From contig JAFXDG010000116.1 in assembly GCA_017521285.1 (NCBI GenBank), positions 27,559 to 91,558 of the forward strand: 64,000 bases of DNA, read 5' to 3'. This stretch comes from Bacteroidaceae bacterium (GTDB taxonomy: Bacteria > Bacteroidota > Bacteroidia > Bacteroidales > Bacteroidaceae). The notes below the pieces were generated by a model. That model was given only the letters and a program-made list of their open reading frames with translations. It was not told the DNA's origin and searched no databases. The translations under genes were made by a program, and so were the position numbers. Every line of letters starts with the position of its first letter. Within the stretch, counting starts at the first letter, position 1. Shown here piece after piece: positions 16,679 through 23,638 of the stretch.

Positions 16679-18148
16679 TTACTTATTATCCATCAGCGTC
16701 TGTCGGCGCTTCAGTTCGTCCAGGGCGGCTTGCGCCTGTTTGCTTCCCATCAGGGCAGCTTGTTGGAAGAGGGTGTATCCGTCGGCGGGGTGTCCCTCCA
16801 GATAAGCCAGGATAGCGCGGTTGCACTGGGCTTCGGCGCTCTGTCCGATGTGTGGCTCGTATTTCTTGGCCAGCGATGCGTTGCCCATTTGCAGGGCCAC
16901 GGCCATGGCGTTGAGGTTTGCAACTGAGTCGGTGGGGAAGCGTCGGGCGGCGCTCATGAACAGCTCGTTGTACTCGTCGGTGCCCGGCTCCATGGTGAGC
17001 GAGAGGCGGTACAGCTCGTTTTGGCTGAGCATCCAGGGACGTGTCTGGTAGATGCCTGCCAGTTCGTCGTCGTTGAATCCGCGCACGGTGTAGAAGATGA
17101 CGTAGTCAGAGTGGCGCAAGGCGGGGTAAACGTCGGCCAGCAATTGCTTGTAGATGGGCAGGCGGGCAAGGCGGTTGTTGCGTGCGTCGGGGTCGGTGAT
17201 GGCCGGGTCGTCGATGATGGCGAGAATCTCTTCCTTCTCCGCCCACTGTCCTTCGCTGACGCGTCGGCGCAGGCCTTCCCAGTCTTCGGGCTCGAAGTCA
17301 ACGATGAAGGGCACGTCGGTGAGGGCATATTCGTTGCGCACATACTCCGTGAGGGTGCGTGCACGGTTCTTGGCCAGATATACGTTGCGGCTATAGCGTC
17401 CTTCGGGCGATGCATAACCCTTGATGGTGATGCTGTCGATGTGGGTGATGCCCTGGTTGTCGCCTCCGCGCACCGAGTCGATGCTGGCGTAGATGCGGCG
17501 CAGCTCCTGGGGATTGCGGCGGTAGGTGGGGTCGAGGTTGATTTTATCTACGCGGAAGTCGATGTAGGCACTACCTTCGGCGGTGAAGACTTTGGGGCCT
17601 GTGACTTTCGGTGTCTCGAAGCTGATGAATGGGGTGGGGTCGAAGGGGCTGAGCAGGCGTCCGATGGGGATGTAGAGCAGCTCTTGCTGCTTGCCGGCGC
17701 ATCCGCAGAGGTCAACGCAGAGTTCGAGCGAACCTTCCTCCATCCATGCCTCGTAGGGCAGGGTGCCGTGGTATTGGATGACCTGTTCGTCGCCCCTGTC
17801 GCGACGTACGATGGAGTAGGCATCGGTGGGCACCAGGCCGGCACGCTGGTCGATGATGTGGCGACGGCGTCCATAGACATAGGCGGGGGTGAAGTCGTGT
17901 GTGCGTGTCTCGCGCAAGCCGTGGAAGAGGGGGGTGAGGGTGGTCACACGGTTGCTGCTCATGCGGAAGTCTTCGCTGAGGTGTATGTCGAGTGAGAAAT
18001 ATACGAGGTTGTCGGGGGTGCGCACCAGTTCGTAGGCCGGCACGGTGACGTGCTTGGGGGTGAGCACCTTGTTCTCGCGCTGACGCGCCGTGGCGGGCAG
18101 CAGGGCTACGAGGATGAGCAGGAGGAGGAGGTATGTTGTTCTTTTCAT
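16679..18148 (-). CDS. DUF3868 protein with OmpA-like C-terminal region (fimbrial accessory)
   Basis: 489 residues with a cleavable signal peptide (YLLLLLILVALLPATA). The N-terminal about 150 residues match the DUF3868 pattern of beta-rich outer-membrane-associated proteins placed upstream of Bacteroidales fimbrial genes. The motif IKGYASPEGRYSRNVYLAKN near residue 245 is an OmpA-like peptidoglycan-binding signature. The last 100 residues look helical and TPR-like (AEAQCNRAILAYLEGHPADG). A role in fimbrial assembly or envelope anchoring is inferred from gene order with DUF3575 and the Mfa genes. It ends exactly at a family A repeat. Confidence 0.82.
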   Translation of the reverse strand: MKRTTYLLLLLILVALLPATARQRENKVLTPKHVTVPAYELVRTPDNLVYFSLDIHLSEDFRMSSNRVTTLTPLFHGLRETRTHDFTPAYVYGRRRHIIDQRAGLVPTDAYSIVRRDRGDEQVIQYHGTLPYEAWMEEGSLELCVDLCGCAGKQQELLYIPIGRLLSPFDPTPFISFETPKVTGPKVFTAEGSAYIDFRVDKINLDPTYRRNPQELRRIYASIDSVRGGDNQGITHIDSITIKGYASPEGRYSRNVYLAKNRARTLTEYVRNEYALTDVPFIVDFEPEDWEGLRRRVSEGQWAEKEEILAIIDDPAITDPDARNNRLARLPIYKQLLADVYPALRHSDYVIFYTVRGFNDDELAGIYQTRPWMLSQNELYRLSLTMEPGTDEYNELFMSAARRFPTDSVANLNAMAVALQMGNASLAKKYEPHIGQSAEAQCNRAILAYLEGHPADGYTLFQQAALMGSKQAQAALDELKRRQTLMDNK

Positions 18149-18218
18149 TGTTCTTTTCTTTTTGAGAGAGGACTCGGATTACTCTGAAAATCGGATTACT
18201 CTGAGGATTCAGAAATTT

Positions 18219-18791
18219 TTAGAAAACATATATCAGGTTGACGGCTGCTTTGGTGGGGCCAATGTAGTGGGTGTCCCCTTCATCGACTTTCGAGCCGCAA
18301 TTGATGCACTCGTACTTCTGGAAATCAACGTAGTTGTAGCCGAATCCGATGGTGGCTTCGAGGTTCCAATGGCGGTCGAGAATCCAGCTGTAGCCGTAGG
18401 AGAGTCCTGCGCCGGCAAACCATCCTTTGTAGCGGTAGTCCTCCATGTCGTCCCACAGGGGGAAGATGGGGGGCTCGAATCCCATGGTGTTGTAGATGCC
18501 GCCCATGAAATGGAGGCCGAAGAAATGCCCGTTGAAGACATCGCAGAGCCAATAGCGCAATTCGGGTTGCAACATGGCAACCTTGTGCTGCTTGGTGTCG
18601 GAGAATTTCCAGGGATTGTAATAGCCGGTCAGGTCGGCGGTGAACTTGCGGGTAAGGGCCACTTCGACGGCGGCATTGGGCAGACGAAGAACGTCAAGAG
18701 GAACATTCGTCTTGACGGCAATCTGTGCCGAGGCGGCACAAACTATACCTATTATTAATAGTATGAGCGTTTTCAGTCGTTTCATACGCAT
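18219..18791 (-). CDS. DUF3575 outer-membrane protein, first gene of fimbrial operon
   Basis: 190 residues. Signal peptide ends about ASAQ, followed by IAVKTNVPLDVLRLPNAAVE, the hallmark opening of DUF3575 proteins. The alternating aromatic/hydrophobic pattern and the C-terminal AAVNLIYVF fit a small beta-barrel. DUF3575/DUF3868 pairs lead fimbrial clusters in Bacteroides and relatives, so it is probably an assembly or envelope component. It lies 70 nt upstream of the DUF3868 gene; that gap contains a 14-bp direct repeat (TCGGATTACTCTGA at 18174 and 18191). Confidence 0.85.
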   Translation of the reverse strand: MRMKRLKTLILLIIGIVCAASAQIAVKTNVPLDVLRLPNAAVEVALTRKFTADLTGYYNPWKFSDTKQHKVAMLQPELRYWLCDVFNGHFFGLHFMGGIYNTMGFEPPIFPLWDDMEDYRYKGWFAGAGLSYGYSWILDRHWNLEATIGFGYNYVDFQKYECINCGSKVDEGDTHYIGPTKAAVNLIYVF

Positions 18792-18938
18792 TATTTGATT
18801 CCTTAATTTCTAAATTTACTTAGTCAGTCAGTATTAGTCTTAGGTTCAGGCGGGCAAATTGTACGCCAATCGTCCGTCAGTACCTCAAACTTTGCTTTTT
18901 TAAATTATCTTAAACAGATTTAGATTAGTTTTGGACGG

Positions 18939-18970
18939 TAAAGGTATGACTTTCAGAAATATTAACCAAA
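18939..18970 (-). promoter_or_regulatory. Predicted promoter of the fimbrial operon
   Basis: On the minus strand, TTTG (18967-18970) is followed after exactly 20 nt by TACCTTTA (18939-18946), a one-mismatch match to the Bacteroidetes -33/-7 pattern (TTTG, TAnnTTTG). It would give a leader of about 140 nt before the DUF3575 gene. No inverted repeats tightly flank it, so phase inversion is not indicated. Confidence 0.55.
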
Positions 18971-19056
18971 GAATGGGCATTTTACCCCCCCTATTTTAAT
19001 GGTAATTAACAATTGAGCGAAAGATTTAAGGGAAATTAAGAGATGGGAAAAGGTAT

Positions 19057-19645
19057 GAGGTCAAAGGTCTGAGGTTCGGAGCCATCAGCCATTGCCACCA
19101 GCCATGCAAGCAGTAGTATCTACAGCTCCTCCCCTGTCTTAGGGGAGGTCCCTTTAGGGGGAGGGGTGAGAAGTGTCCGTATCTTCTTTCTTTCTCTTTT
19201 TCACCCCTCTACCACTCGCCCATTCTTATTCGGGGCGGTGGTCCCCTCCCCTAAAACAGGGGAGGAGTATTGGTTACTTCTGCTTGCGTCCGTCGCTTGC
19301 GTTTATTGCTTGCATCCGTTGCTTGCGTCCGTCGCTTGCATGGGGTGCTTACATCTCGCTTGCATGAGGTGCTAAGCTATCTAAGCTCCTCCCCTGTCTT
19401 AGGGGAGGTGAACCGCCGTCCTTTTAAGAATGGGCAGGCGGTTGGAGGGGTTACAAAAAAGAATACAGTGGTTCCCATTTCTTACCCCCTCACCTTGTAG
19501 GCATTCGCCACAAGGTCGCTCCCCCTAAAACAGGGGGAGAGTTGGGATACTGCTGCTTGCATGGCTGGTGGCTAATGGCTATGGCTATGGCTGATGGCGA
19601 TGGCAGATGGCTTTTGACCTTTGACCTTTGACCTTCGACTTTAAA
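19057..19645. repeat. Compound nested palindrome upstream of the fimbrial operon
   Basis: Outer arms: the left (19057-19113) has GGTCAAAGGTCTG, AGCCATCAGCCATTG and CACCAGCCATGCAAGCAG. The right (19552-19641) has CTGCTTGCATGGCTGGTG, repeated GGCTATGGCTGATGGC, and three TTTGACC units, i.e. the reverse complement with extra tandem units. The arms enclose about 440 bp of family A repeats: a right-arm-only copy at 19123-19169, a full copy at 19201-19411 and a left-arm-only copy at 19484-19545. No ORF here is convincing. Confidence 0.8.
19201..19411. repeat. GC-rich inverted-repeat element, family A (copy 3)
   Basis: The same arms as copies 1 and 2, with four 13-bp GCTTGCRTCYRTY units starting at 19282. 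The right-arm inner hairpin is replaced: after AGGGGAGG comes a different stem (AACCGCC...GGCGGTT, to 19462) before GAGGGG. A linker GAGAAGTGTCCGTATCTTC precedes it, as between copies 1 and 2. Confidence 0.88.
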
Positions 19646-19732
19646 CCTTTTTTACACCCCCTGGTAATAATTCCCACATTTCTTTTCCTCTCTATTCCAT
19701 CCAAGGAGGATGCTCTGCGAGAGTTGCTTTTT

Positions 19733-19746
19733 TGTATATATATGCA
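19733..19746. promoter_or_regulatory. ARG-box-like operator site 1
   Basis: TGTATATATATGCA matches the ArgR-type core TGNATWWWWATNCA at every constrained position. It is the most distant of several such sites upstream of argR. Binding by the ArgR encoded at 20380 is inferred. Confidence 0.4.
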
Positions 19747-19800
19747 ATGTTCGAAGGGCTGGAGGGTGAAAACGGGAAGTGCGTGTGCACATCCTCTCGC

Positions 19801-19818
19801 GACCGTGTGCACACGGTC
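19801..19818. promoter_or_regulatory. Perfect 18-bp palindrome with GTGTGCACAC core
   Basis: GACCGTGTGCACACGGTC is a perfect dyad. The core GTGTGCACA recurs at 19783-19791 (centre 22 bp away) and 19872-19879 (67 bp away, about three times 22). The phasing suggests an operator cluster for an unidentified dimeric regulator. The sequence around it carries no convincing gene. Confidence 0.4.
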
Positions 19819-19914
19819 GGCTGAGTTTCTTCAGACACTCCACTATAGATTGTGCTGACGCCCGACAGAGAGTGTGCACACGGGCAGGGGAAAATGTGAA
19901 TGTAAACGGATGAA

Positions 19915-19949
19915 TGTATATTTATACACTCCGACTGTATATTTATGCA
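19915..19949. promoter_or_regulatory. Tandem ARG-box-like sites 2 and 3, 21 bp apart
   Basis: TGTATATTTATACA (19915-19928) and TGTATATTTATGCA (19936-19949) both fit TGNATWWWWATNCA perfectly. The 21-bp start-to-start spacing equals that of paired 18-bp ARG boxes separated by 3 bp in well-studied arginine operators. They lie about 430 bp before argR. Confidence 0.5.
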
Positions 19950-20191
19950 AAACTGACCGCGCGAGAATCGCGTATATGCACGCAACTTTTCTTTCGGACG
20001 AAAATACGCAGAAATTTTGAATGGAGTGTAAGTTGTTGAACTTCAGACGGTAGCTGGATGTGATTCATCTTAGGGCTAAGGTCTGTTCATCCTTGAGATG
20101 AGGAAGGGCGGGAGATGACGTTTTTCGATTTTTTGACAAAGGAAAAGCAAAAGTCTTGACAGAAGAGGGTTTCAGGTTTCAAACCAATTCT

Positions 20192-20236
20192 ATTTTTAGA
20201 CGCGGATGACGCAGATGACACGGATAAATTATTCTT
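20192..20236. repeat. Half copy of the AGACGCGGATGACGC repeat family
   Basis: TTTTTAGACGCGGATGACGC followed by CACGGATAAATTATT matches the left arm and the beginning of the loop of the full copies at 43013, 53091 and 63729. The right arm is absent. Confidence 0.7.
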
Positions 20237-20251
20237 TCTCTCCCCCTAAAA

Positions 20252-20265
20252 TGTATATTTATGCA
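20252..20265. promoter_or_regulatory. ARG-box-like operator site 4
   Basis: TGTATATTTATGCA, identical to site 3, lies about 60-70 bp upstream of the predicted argR -33 element. Consistent with autoregulation by ArgR (inference). Confidence 0.45.
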
Positions 20266-20322
20266 TTTCTGAGGGCGATTCACCCCTTATTTTTGCATAA
20301 AACCATAAAAATAGGGGGCATT

Positions 20323-20356
20323 TTTGTATATTATTACATTTTTATTTGTACTTTTG
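20323..20356 (+). promoter_or_regulatory. Predicted argR promoter with overlapping ARG-like site
   Basis: TTTG (20323-20326), 22 nt, then TACTTTTG (20349-20356), a full TAnnTTTG match. Transcription would start near 20363, 17 nt before the chosen argR ATG, which excludes a longer start at 20206. TGTATATTATTACA (20325-20338), one mismatch from the ARG-like core, overlaps the -33 element. Confidence 0.6.
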
Positions 20357-20379
20357 CGGCTCATTTTAGAAAAAGCAAG

Positions 20380-20859
20380 ATGAAAAAGAAAACAAACCGG
20401 CTTGATACCATCAAGATGCTGATTTCGAGCAGAGAGATTTGCAGTCAGGAAGAGTTGCTCGACCTGTTGGATAGAGAAGGTATGGGAGTGACTCAGGCGA
20501 CTCTGTCGCGCGACTTGAAACAACTGAAGGTAGCCAAGGCTTCGAGCATGACAGGAAAATATGTATATGTGTTGCCCAACAGCACGGTGTATCGCCGATT
20601 GCCGGACAAGGACAGCCCCGTGCAGGAGATGATGAAATATACGGGATTCGTATCCATCAATTTCTCGTATAACATGGCTGTCATACGCACCCGCCCGGGA
20701 TATGCCAGCAGTCTGGCTTACGACATTGACAATCAGGAGTTGAGCGAAATTGTGGGAACCATTGCGGGAGACGACACTATTCTGTTGGTCATCCGCGAGG
20801 GAGTGACACACGACCAGGTGCGACATGCCTTGCATCACATTATTCATAATCAGATTTGA
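20380..20859 (+). CDS. argR: Arginine repressor ArgR
   Basis: 159 residues from MKKKTNRLD. N-terminal winged-helix region: TIKMLISSREICSQEELLDL and MGVTQATLSRDLKQLKVAKA, where TQATLSRDL is the conserved recognition-helix signature. C-terminal hexamerisation and arginine-binding domain contains GTIAGDDTILLVIR (the G-T-I-A-G-D-D arginine-contact motif). It represses arginine biosynthesis in response to arginine, so it fits the biosynthetic genes that follow. The start is chosen by homology and by the predicted promoter at 20323-20356; an in-frame extension to 20206 would be upstream of that promoter and low-complexity. Confidence 0.93.
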   Translation: MKKKTNRLDTIKMLISSREICSQEELLDLLDREGMGVTQATLSRDLKQLKVAKASSMTGKYVYVLPNSTVYRRLPDKDSPVQEMMKYTGFVSINFSYNMAVIRTRPGYASSLAYDIDNQELSEIVGTIAGDDTILLVIREGVTHDQVRHALHHIIHNQI

Positions 20860-20912
20860 GGGGTATTATGCATAGAAACTCAACTTTCGTAAGTAGCTTT
20901 TCTATGCTGTTC

Positions 20913-21007
20913 CTGTCATTCTGAGGACGGATAGGACGAAGAATCTGAATACGTCAGCATGTTTCTTGCTTACGTCCACAGATCCTTCACTGCGTTCAGG
21001 ATGACAG
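20913..21007. repeat. Palindromic intergenic repeat, 'TGTCATnCTGA' family (copy 2)
   Basis: The left arm CTGTCATTCTGAGGA...GAAGAATCTG and the right arm CAGATCCTTCACTGCG...CAGGATGACAG lie in the 330-bp spacer between argR and the GNAT gene. It shares the inner GCTTACGTCCACAG-like segment with the copy at 9199. The rest of the spacer is AT-rich with no recognised site. Confidence 0.78.
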
Positions 21008-21189
21008 AAACCGTCAGCATGTTGACCATACCTTAATGAAGGATTCAAAAGAGGTTTTATTCATTTCGTTCATCGAAAACATCTTCTGATTTTATATTTT
21101 GGAATGGTGGATGAGCAAAGCGGATAAACATAAGGGATTCTACTTGCGAAATTTAAATAAGGAATAAAGATTAAACTATAAATATAAAA

Positions 21190-21750
21190 ATGGAAAACGA
21201 ACCCATTATAGACGTAATGGTGGCCGATGCCTCGCACGAGGTGTATGTGGACACCATTTTGGAGACCATCACGGCCGCAGCCAAAGTGCGCGGTACGGGT
21301 ATTGCCAAACGTACCCATGAGTATGTGGCACAGAAGATGAAGGAGGGCAAGGCCATCATCGCCCTTTGTGGTGACGAGTTTGCCGGATTCTGCTACATCG
21401 AGAGCTGGGGCAACAAACAGTATGTGGCCAATTCGGGACTTATCGTGGTGGAGAAATTCCGCGGACAGGGACTGGCCAAACGTATCAAGAAGGCGGCCTT
21501 CACCCTGAGCCGCCTGCGCTGGCCGCACGCCAAACTGTTCGGCCTCACCAGCGGTGGAGCGGTGATGAGAATCAACACCGAACTGGGATATGTGCCCGTT
21601 CCCTTTGCCGAGCTGACGGACGACGAAGCCTTCTGGCGCGGATGCGAGGGATGTGTGAACCACGACGTGTTGGAGCGCACCGGACGCCGCTATTGCATCT
21701 GCACGGCGATGCTGTATGACCCGGAGAAAAAAGTGAAAAATGAAGAGTGA
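21190..21750 (+). CDS. GNAT N-acyltransferase, probable first step of arginine synthesis
   Basis: 186 residues. The GNAT acetyl-CoA-binding motif is visible as IVVEKFRGQGLAKRIKKAAF (R-G-Q-G-L-A, about residues 85-104). Position directly before argG, argC and argD, after argR, points to an N-acylglutamate synthase; relatives such as Bacteroides fragilis use N-succinyl intermediates, so the acyl donor may be acetyl- or succinyl-CoA. The last residues (VKNEE) and the TGA stop are encoded by a GAAGAGTGA repeat that begins inside the gene, so the native C-terminus may have been altered. A general acetyltransferase is the alternative. Confidence 0.8.
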   Translation: MENEPIIDVMVADASHEVYVDTILETITAAAKVRGTGIAKRTHEYVAQKMKEGKAIIALCGDEFAGFCYIESWGNKQYVANSGLIVVEKFRGQGLAKRIKKAAFTLSRLRWPHAKLFGLTSGGAVMRINTELGYVPVPFAELTDDEAFWRGCEGCVNHDVLERTGRRYCICTAMLYDPEKKVKNEE

Positions 21751-21956
21751 AGAATGAAGAGTGAAGAATGAAGAGTGAAGAACGAAGAGTGAAGAACGAA
21801 GAGTGAAGAATTCAATAGTGGTTCTATACACCTGACTTTATAGAGACAAAATAAAAAATATCAATAAAAGGACGAAGGGCGAAAGGGCTGACAAGGAGTG
21901 ATAGAAGAATAACTTGAAGTTTTTGATTCTTCACTCTTCACTTTTCACTCTTCATT
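21731..21956. repeat. GAAGAGTGAAG inverted-repeat element (family B, non-coding interior)
   Basis: The left arm (21731-21819) is a run of GAAGAGTGA/GAAGAATGA/GAAGAACGA units ending TTCAATAGT. The right arm (21925-21956) is GATTCTTCACTCTTCAC then TTTTCACTCTTCATT. The roughly 105-nt interior has no ORF. The left arm overlaps the last codons of the GNAT gene and the right arm ends 13 nt before argG. Confidence 0.82.
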
Positions 21957-21969
21957 AAACAGAAACGAT

Positions 21970-23175
21970 ATGGAAGCAAAGAAAAAAGTAGTAGTGGCCT
22001 TTAGTGGAGGCCTCGACACCTCATACACGGTGATGTATCTGGCCAAGGAGAAGGGTTACGAAGTGTATGCCGCCTGTGCCAACACCGGCGGTTTCAGCCC
22101 CGAACAGTTGAAAGCCAACGAAGAGAATGCCTACAAGTTGGGCGCAGTGAAATATGTGACTTTGGACGTGACAAAGGAGTATTATGAGAAGTCGCTGAAG
22201 TACATGGTGTTCGGTAACGTACTCCGCAACAACTGCTACCCCATCTCGGTAAGCTCGGAGCGTATCTTCCAGGCATTGGCCATCGCACGCTATGCCCGTG
22301 AAATTGGTGCCGATGCCATTGCTCACGGTTCGACCGGTGCGGGCAACGACCAGATTCGTTTCGACATGACTTTCCTCGTGATGGCTCCGGGTGTGGAAAT
22401 CATTACCTTGACACGCGACGGCAACCTCACCCGTCAGGAAGAGGTGGACTACCTGAACAATAACGGATATTTTGCCGACTTCACCAAACTGAAGTACTCG
22501 TACAACGTGGGCATTTGGGGTACCAGCATCTGCGGTGGCGAGATTCTCGACAGCACACAGGGATTGCCCGAGAGCGCTTACCTGAAGCACCCCACCAAAG
22601 AGGGTACAGAGTTGCTGAAGCTCGGTTTTGAGAAGGGCGAACTTGTATCAGTCAACGGCAAACGCTACGAGGACAAGATTGAGGCCATCCAAGCCGTAGA
22701 GGAAATTGGTGCTGCATACGCCATCGGCCGCGATTGCCACGTGGGCGACACCATCATCGGCATCAAGGGTCGTGTAGGCTTCGAGGCTGCAGCCCCTATG
22801 CTCATCATTGGTGCACACCGTTTCTTGGAGAAATATACTCTGAGCAAATGGCAACAGTATTGGAAAGAGCAGGTGGCCAACTGGTACGGTATGTTCCTGC
22901 ACGAGAGCCAATACCTGGAGCCCGTGATGCCCGATATCGAAGCCATGCTCACCAGCAGCCAGCGCAATGTGACCGGTGAAGTGACATTGGAACTCCGCCC
23001 CTACAGTTTCCAGACCATGGGAGTGGATTCTCCGAACGATCTTGTGAAGAACAAGCTCGGCGAGTATGGCGAAACAGCCAAAGCATGGAGCAGCGACGAT
23101 GCCAAGGGATTCATCAAGGTAAGCTCTACCGCCCTGCGTGCCTACTATCTGGCACATCCTGAGGAGGAGAGGTAA
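21970..23175 (+). CDS. argG: Argininosuccinate synthase ArgG
   Basis: 401 residues, the usual length for the family. It joins citrulline and aspartate with ATP to make argininosuccinate in the cytoplasm. The N-terminal VVVAFSGGLDTSYTVMYL carries the SGGLDTS PP-loop for ATP, and AHGSTGAGNDQIRFDM is the conserved citrulline/aspartate-binding region. The start has good context and there is no earlier in-frame option. Two nt after its stop begins the inverted repeat of the DUF559 element. Confidence 0.95.
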   Translation: MEAKKKVVVAFSGGLDTSYTVMYLAKEKGYEVYAACANTGGFSPEQLKANEENAYKLGAVKYVTLDVTKEYYEKSLKYMVFGNVLRNNCYPISVSSERIFQALAIARYAREIGADAIAHGSTGAGNDQIRFDMTFLVMAPGVEIITLTRDGNLTRQEEVDYLNNNGYFADFTKLKYSYNVGIWGTSICGGEILDSTQGLPESAYLKHPTKEGTELLKLGFEKGELVSVNGKRYEDKIEAIQAVEEIGAAYAIGRDCHVGDTIIGIKGRVGFEAAAPMLIIGAHRFLEKYTLSKWQQYWKEQVANWYGMFLHESQYLEPVMPDIEAMLTSSQRNVTGEVTLELRPYSFQTMGVDSPNDLVKNKLGEYGETAKAWSSDDAKGFIKVSSTALRAYYLAHPEEER

Positions 23176-23177
23176 AG

Positions 23178-23638
23178 CCCCCCTCAATCCCCCCGAAGGG
23201 GGGAAGAAACAGCAATGAAAATATGCCTGAATATCATACAGCAGACCCCATTTTGTATGGGTTACTAAAGGAGTTTACCAAGAAAAATCGGCAACGGGAA
23301 ACTGCCGCTGAGAGTATTTTGTGGAGATTCCTTAGGAACGGGCAATTGGGTGTTCACTTCCGACGACAACATATTGTAGGGACGTTCATTGCTGATTTTG
23401 TTTGTCTGCCGAAAAAAGTCATTATTGAACTTGATGGTGGTTATCATCAGTTGCCCGATCAACAAATTAGTGATCAAGAAAGGACTGAATGGTTGGAAGG
23501 CAAAGGCTTCAAAGTAATAAGATTTACCAACGATGAAGTCATTGGAAATACAGAAGGAGTAATAAATAAAATAAAAAAAGAATTGGAATGACAACAGCAA
23601 CATACAATTCCTCCCCCCTTCGGGGGGAACGAGGGGGG
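23178..23638. mobile_element. Putative DUF559-carrying element with 26-bp inverted ends
   Basis: 461 bp. The left end (23178-23203) is six C, TCAAT, six C, GAA, six G. The right end (23613-23638) is six C, TTC, six G, AACGA, six G. As reverse complements they agree at 24 of 26 positions, and each end is itself a hairpin. One gene (DUF559, 23223-23591) fills the interior. The left end starts 2 nt after the argG stop; the right end lies inside the argC reading frame. No target-site duplication is evident. Mobility is inferred. Confidence 0.65.
23223..23591 (+). CDS. DUF559 family endonuclease-like protein (repeat-associated copy 2)
   Basis: 122 residues. The DUF559 core is complete: RETAAESILWRFLRNGQLG, VHFRRQHIVGTFIADFVCLP, VIIELDGGYHQ (E-x-D of the PD-(D/E)XK-like centre) and KVIRFTNDEVIGN. 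It is about the normal length for the family and looks intact. The stop TGA overlaps the argC ATG (ATGA), so argC translation is probably coupled to it. Base composition is more AT-rich than the flanking arg genes, suggesting acquisition. Biochemical activity of the family is unproven. Confidence 0.85.
   Translation: MPEYHTADPILYGLLKEFTKKNRQRETAAESILWRFLRNGQLGVHFRRQHIVGTFIADFVCLPKKVIIELDGGYHQLPDQQISDQERTEWLEGKGFKVIRFTNDEVIGNTEGVINKIKKELE

Noticed and set aside
18792-19200. Possible invertible promoter for the fimbrial operon
   Set aside because: Bacteroidales surface genes often use invertible promoters, but no inverted repeat pair brackets the promoter at 18939-18970; the inverted repeats at 19057-19645 lie wholly upstream and enclose other repeats. 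No invertase gene is in the window.
19628-19985. Small reading frames (76-97 codons) between the repeats and argR
   Set aside because: They cover palindromes and ARG-like sites, have odd composition (Cys/His-rich, period-7 repeats due to the 21-bp spacing) and no start context.
20206-20379. Longer ArgR start (217-residue version)
   Set aside because: The extra N-terminus lies upstream of a good promoter, overlaps a half repeat copy and ARG-like sites, and has no ArgR similarity; MKKKTNRLD fits the family.
21731-21819. CRISPR or coding origin for the GAAGAGTGA run
   Set aside because: Units of 9-10 nt without spacers, with a reverse-complement partner downstream; best explained as the arm of an inverted-repeat element.
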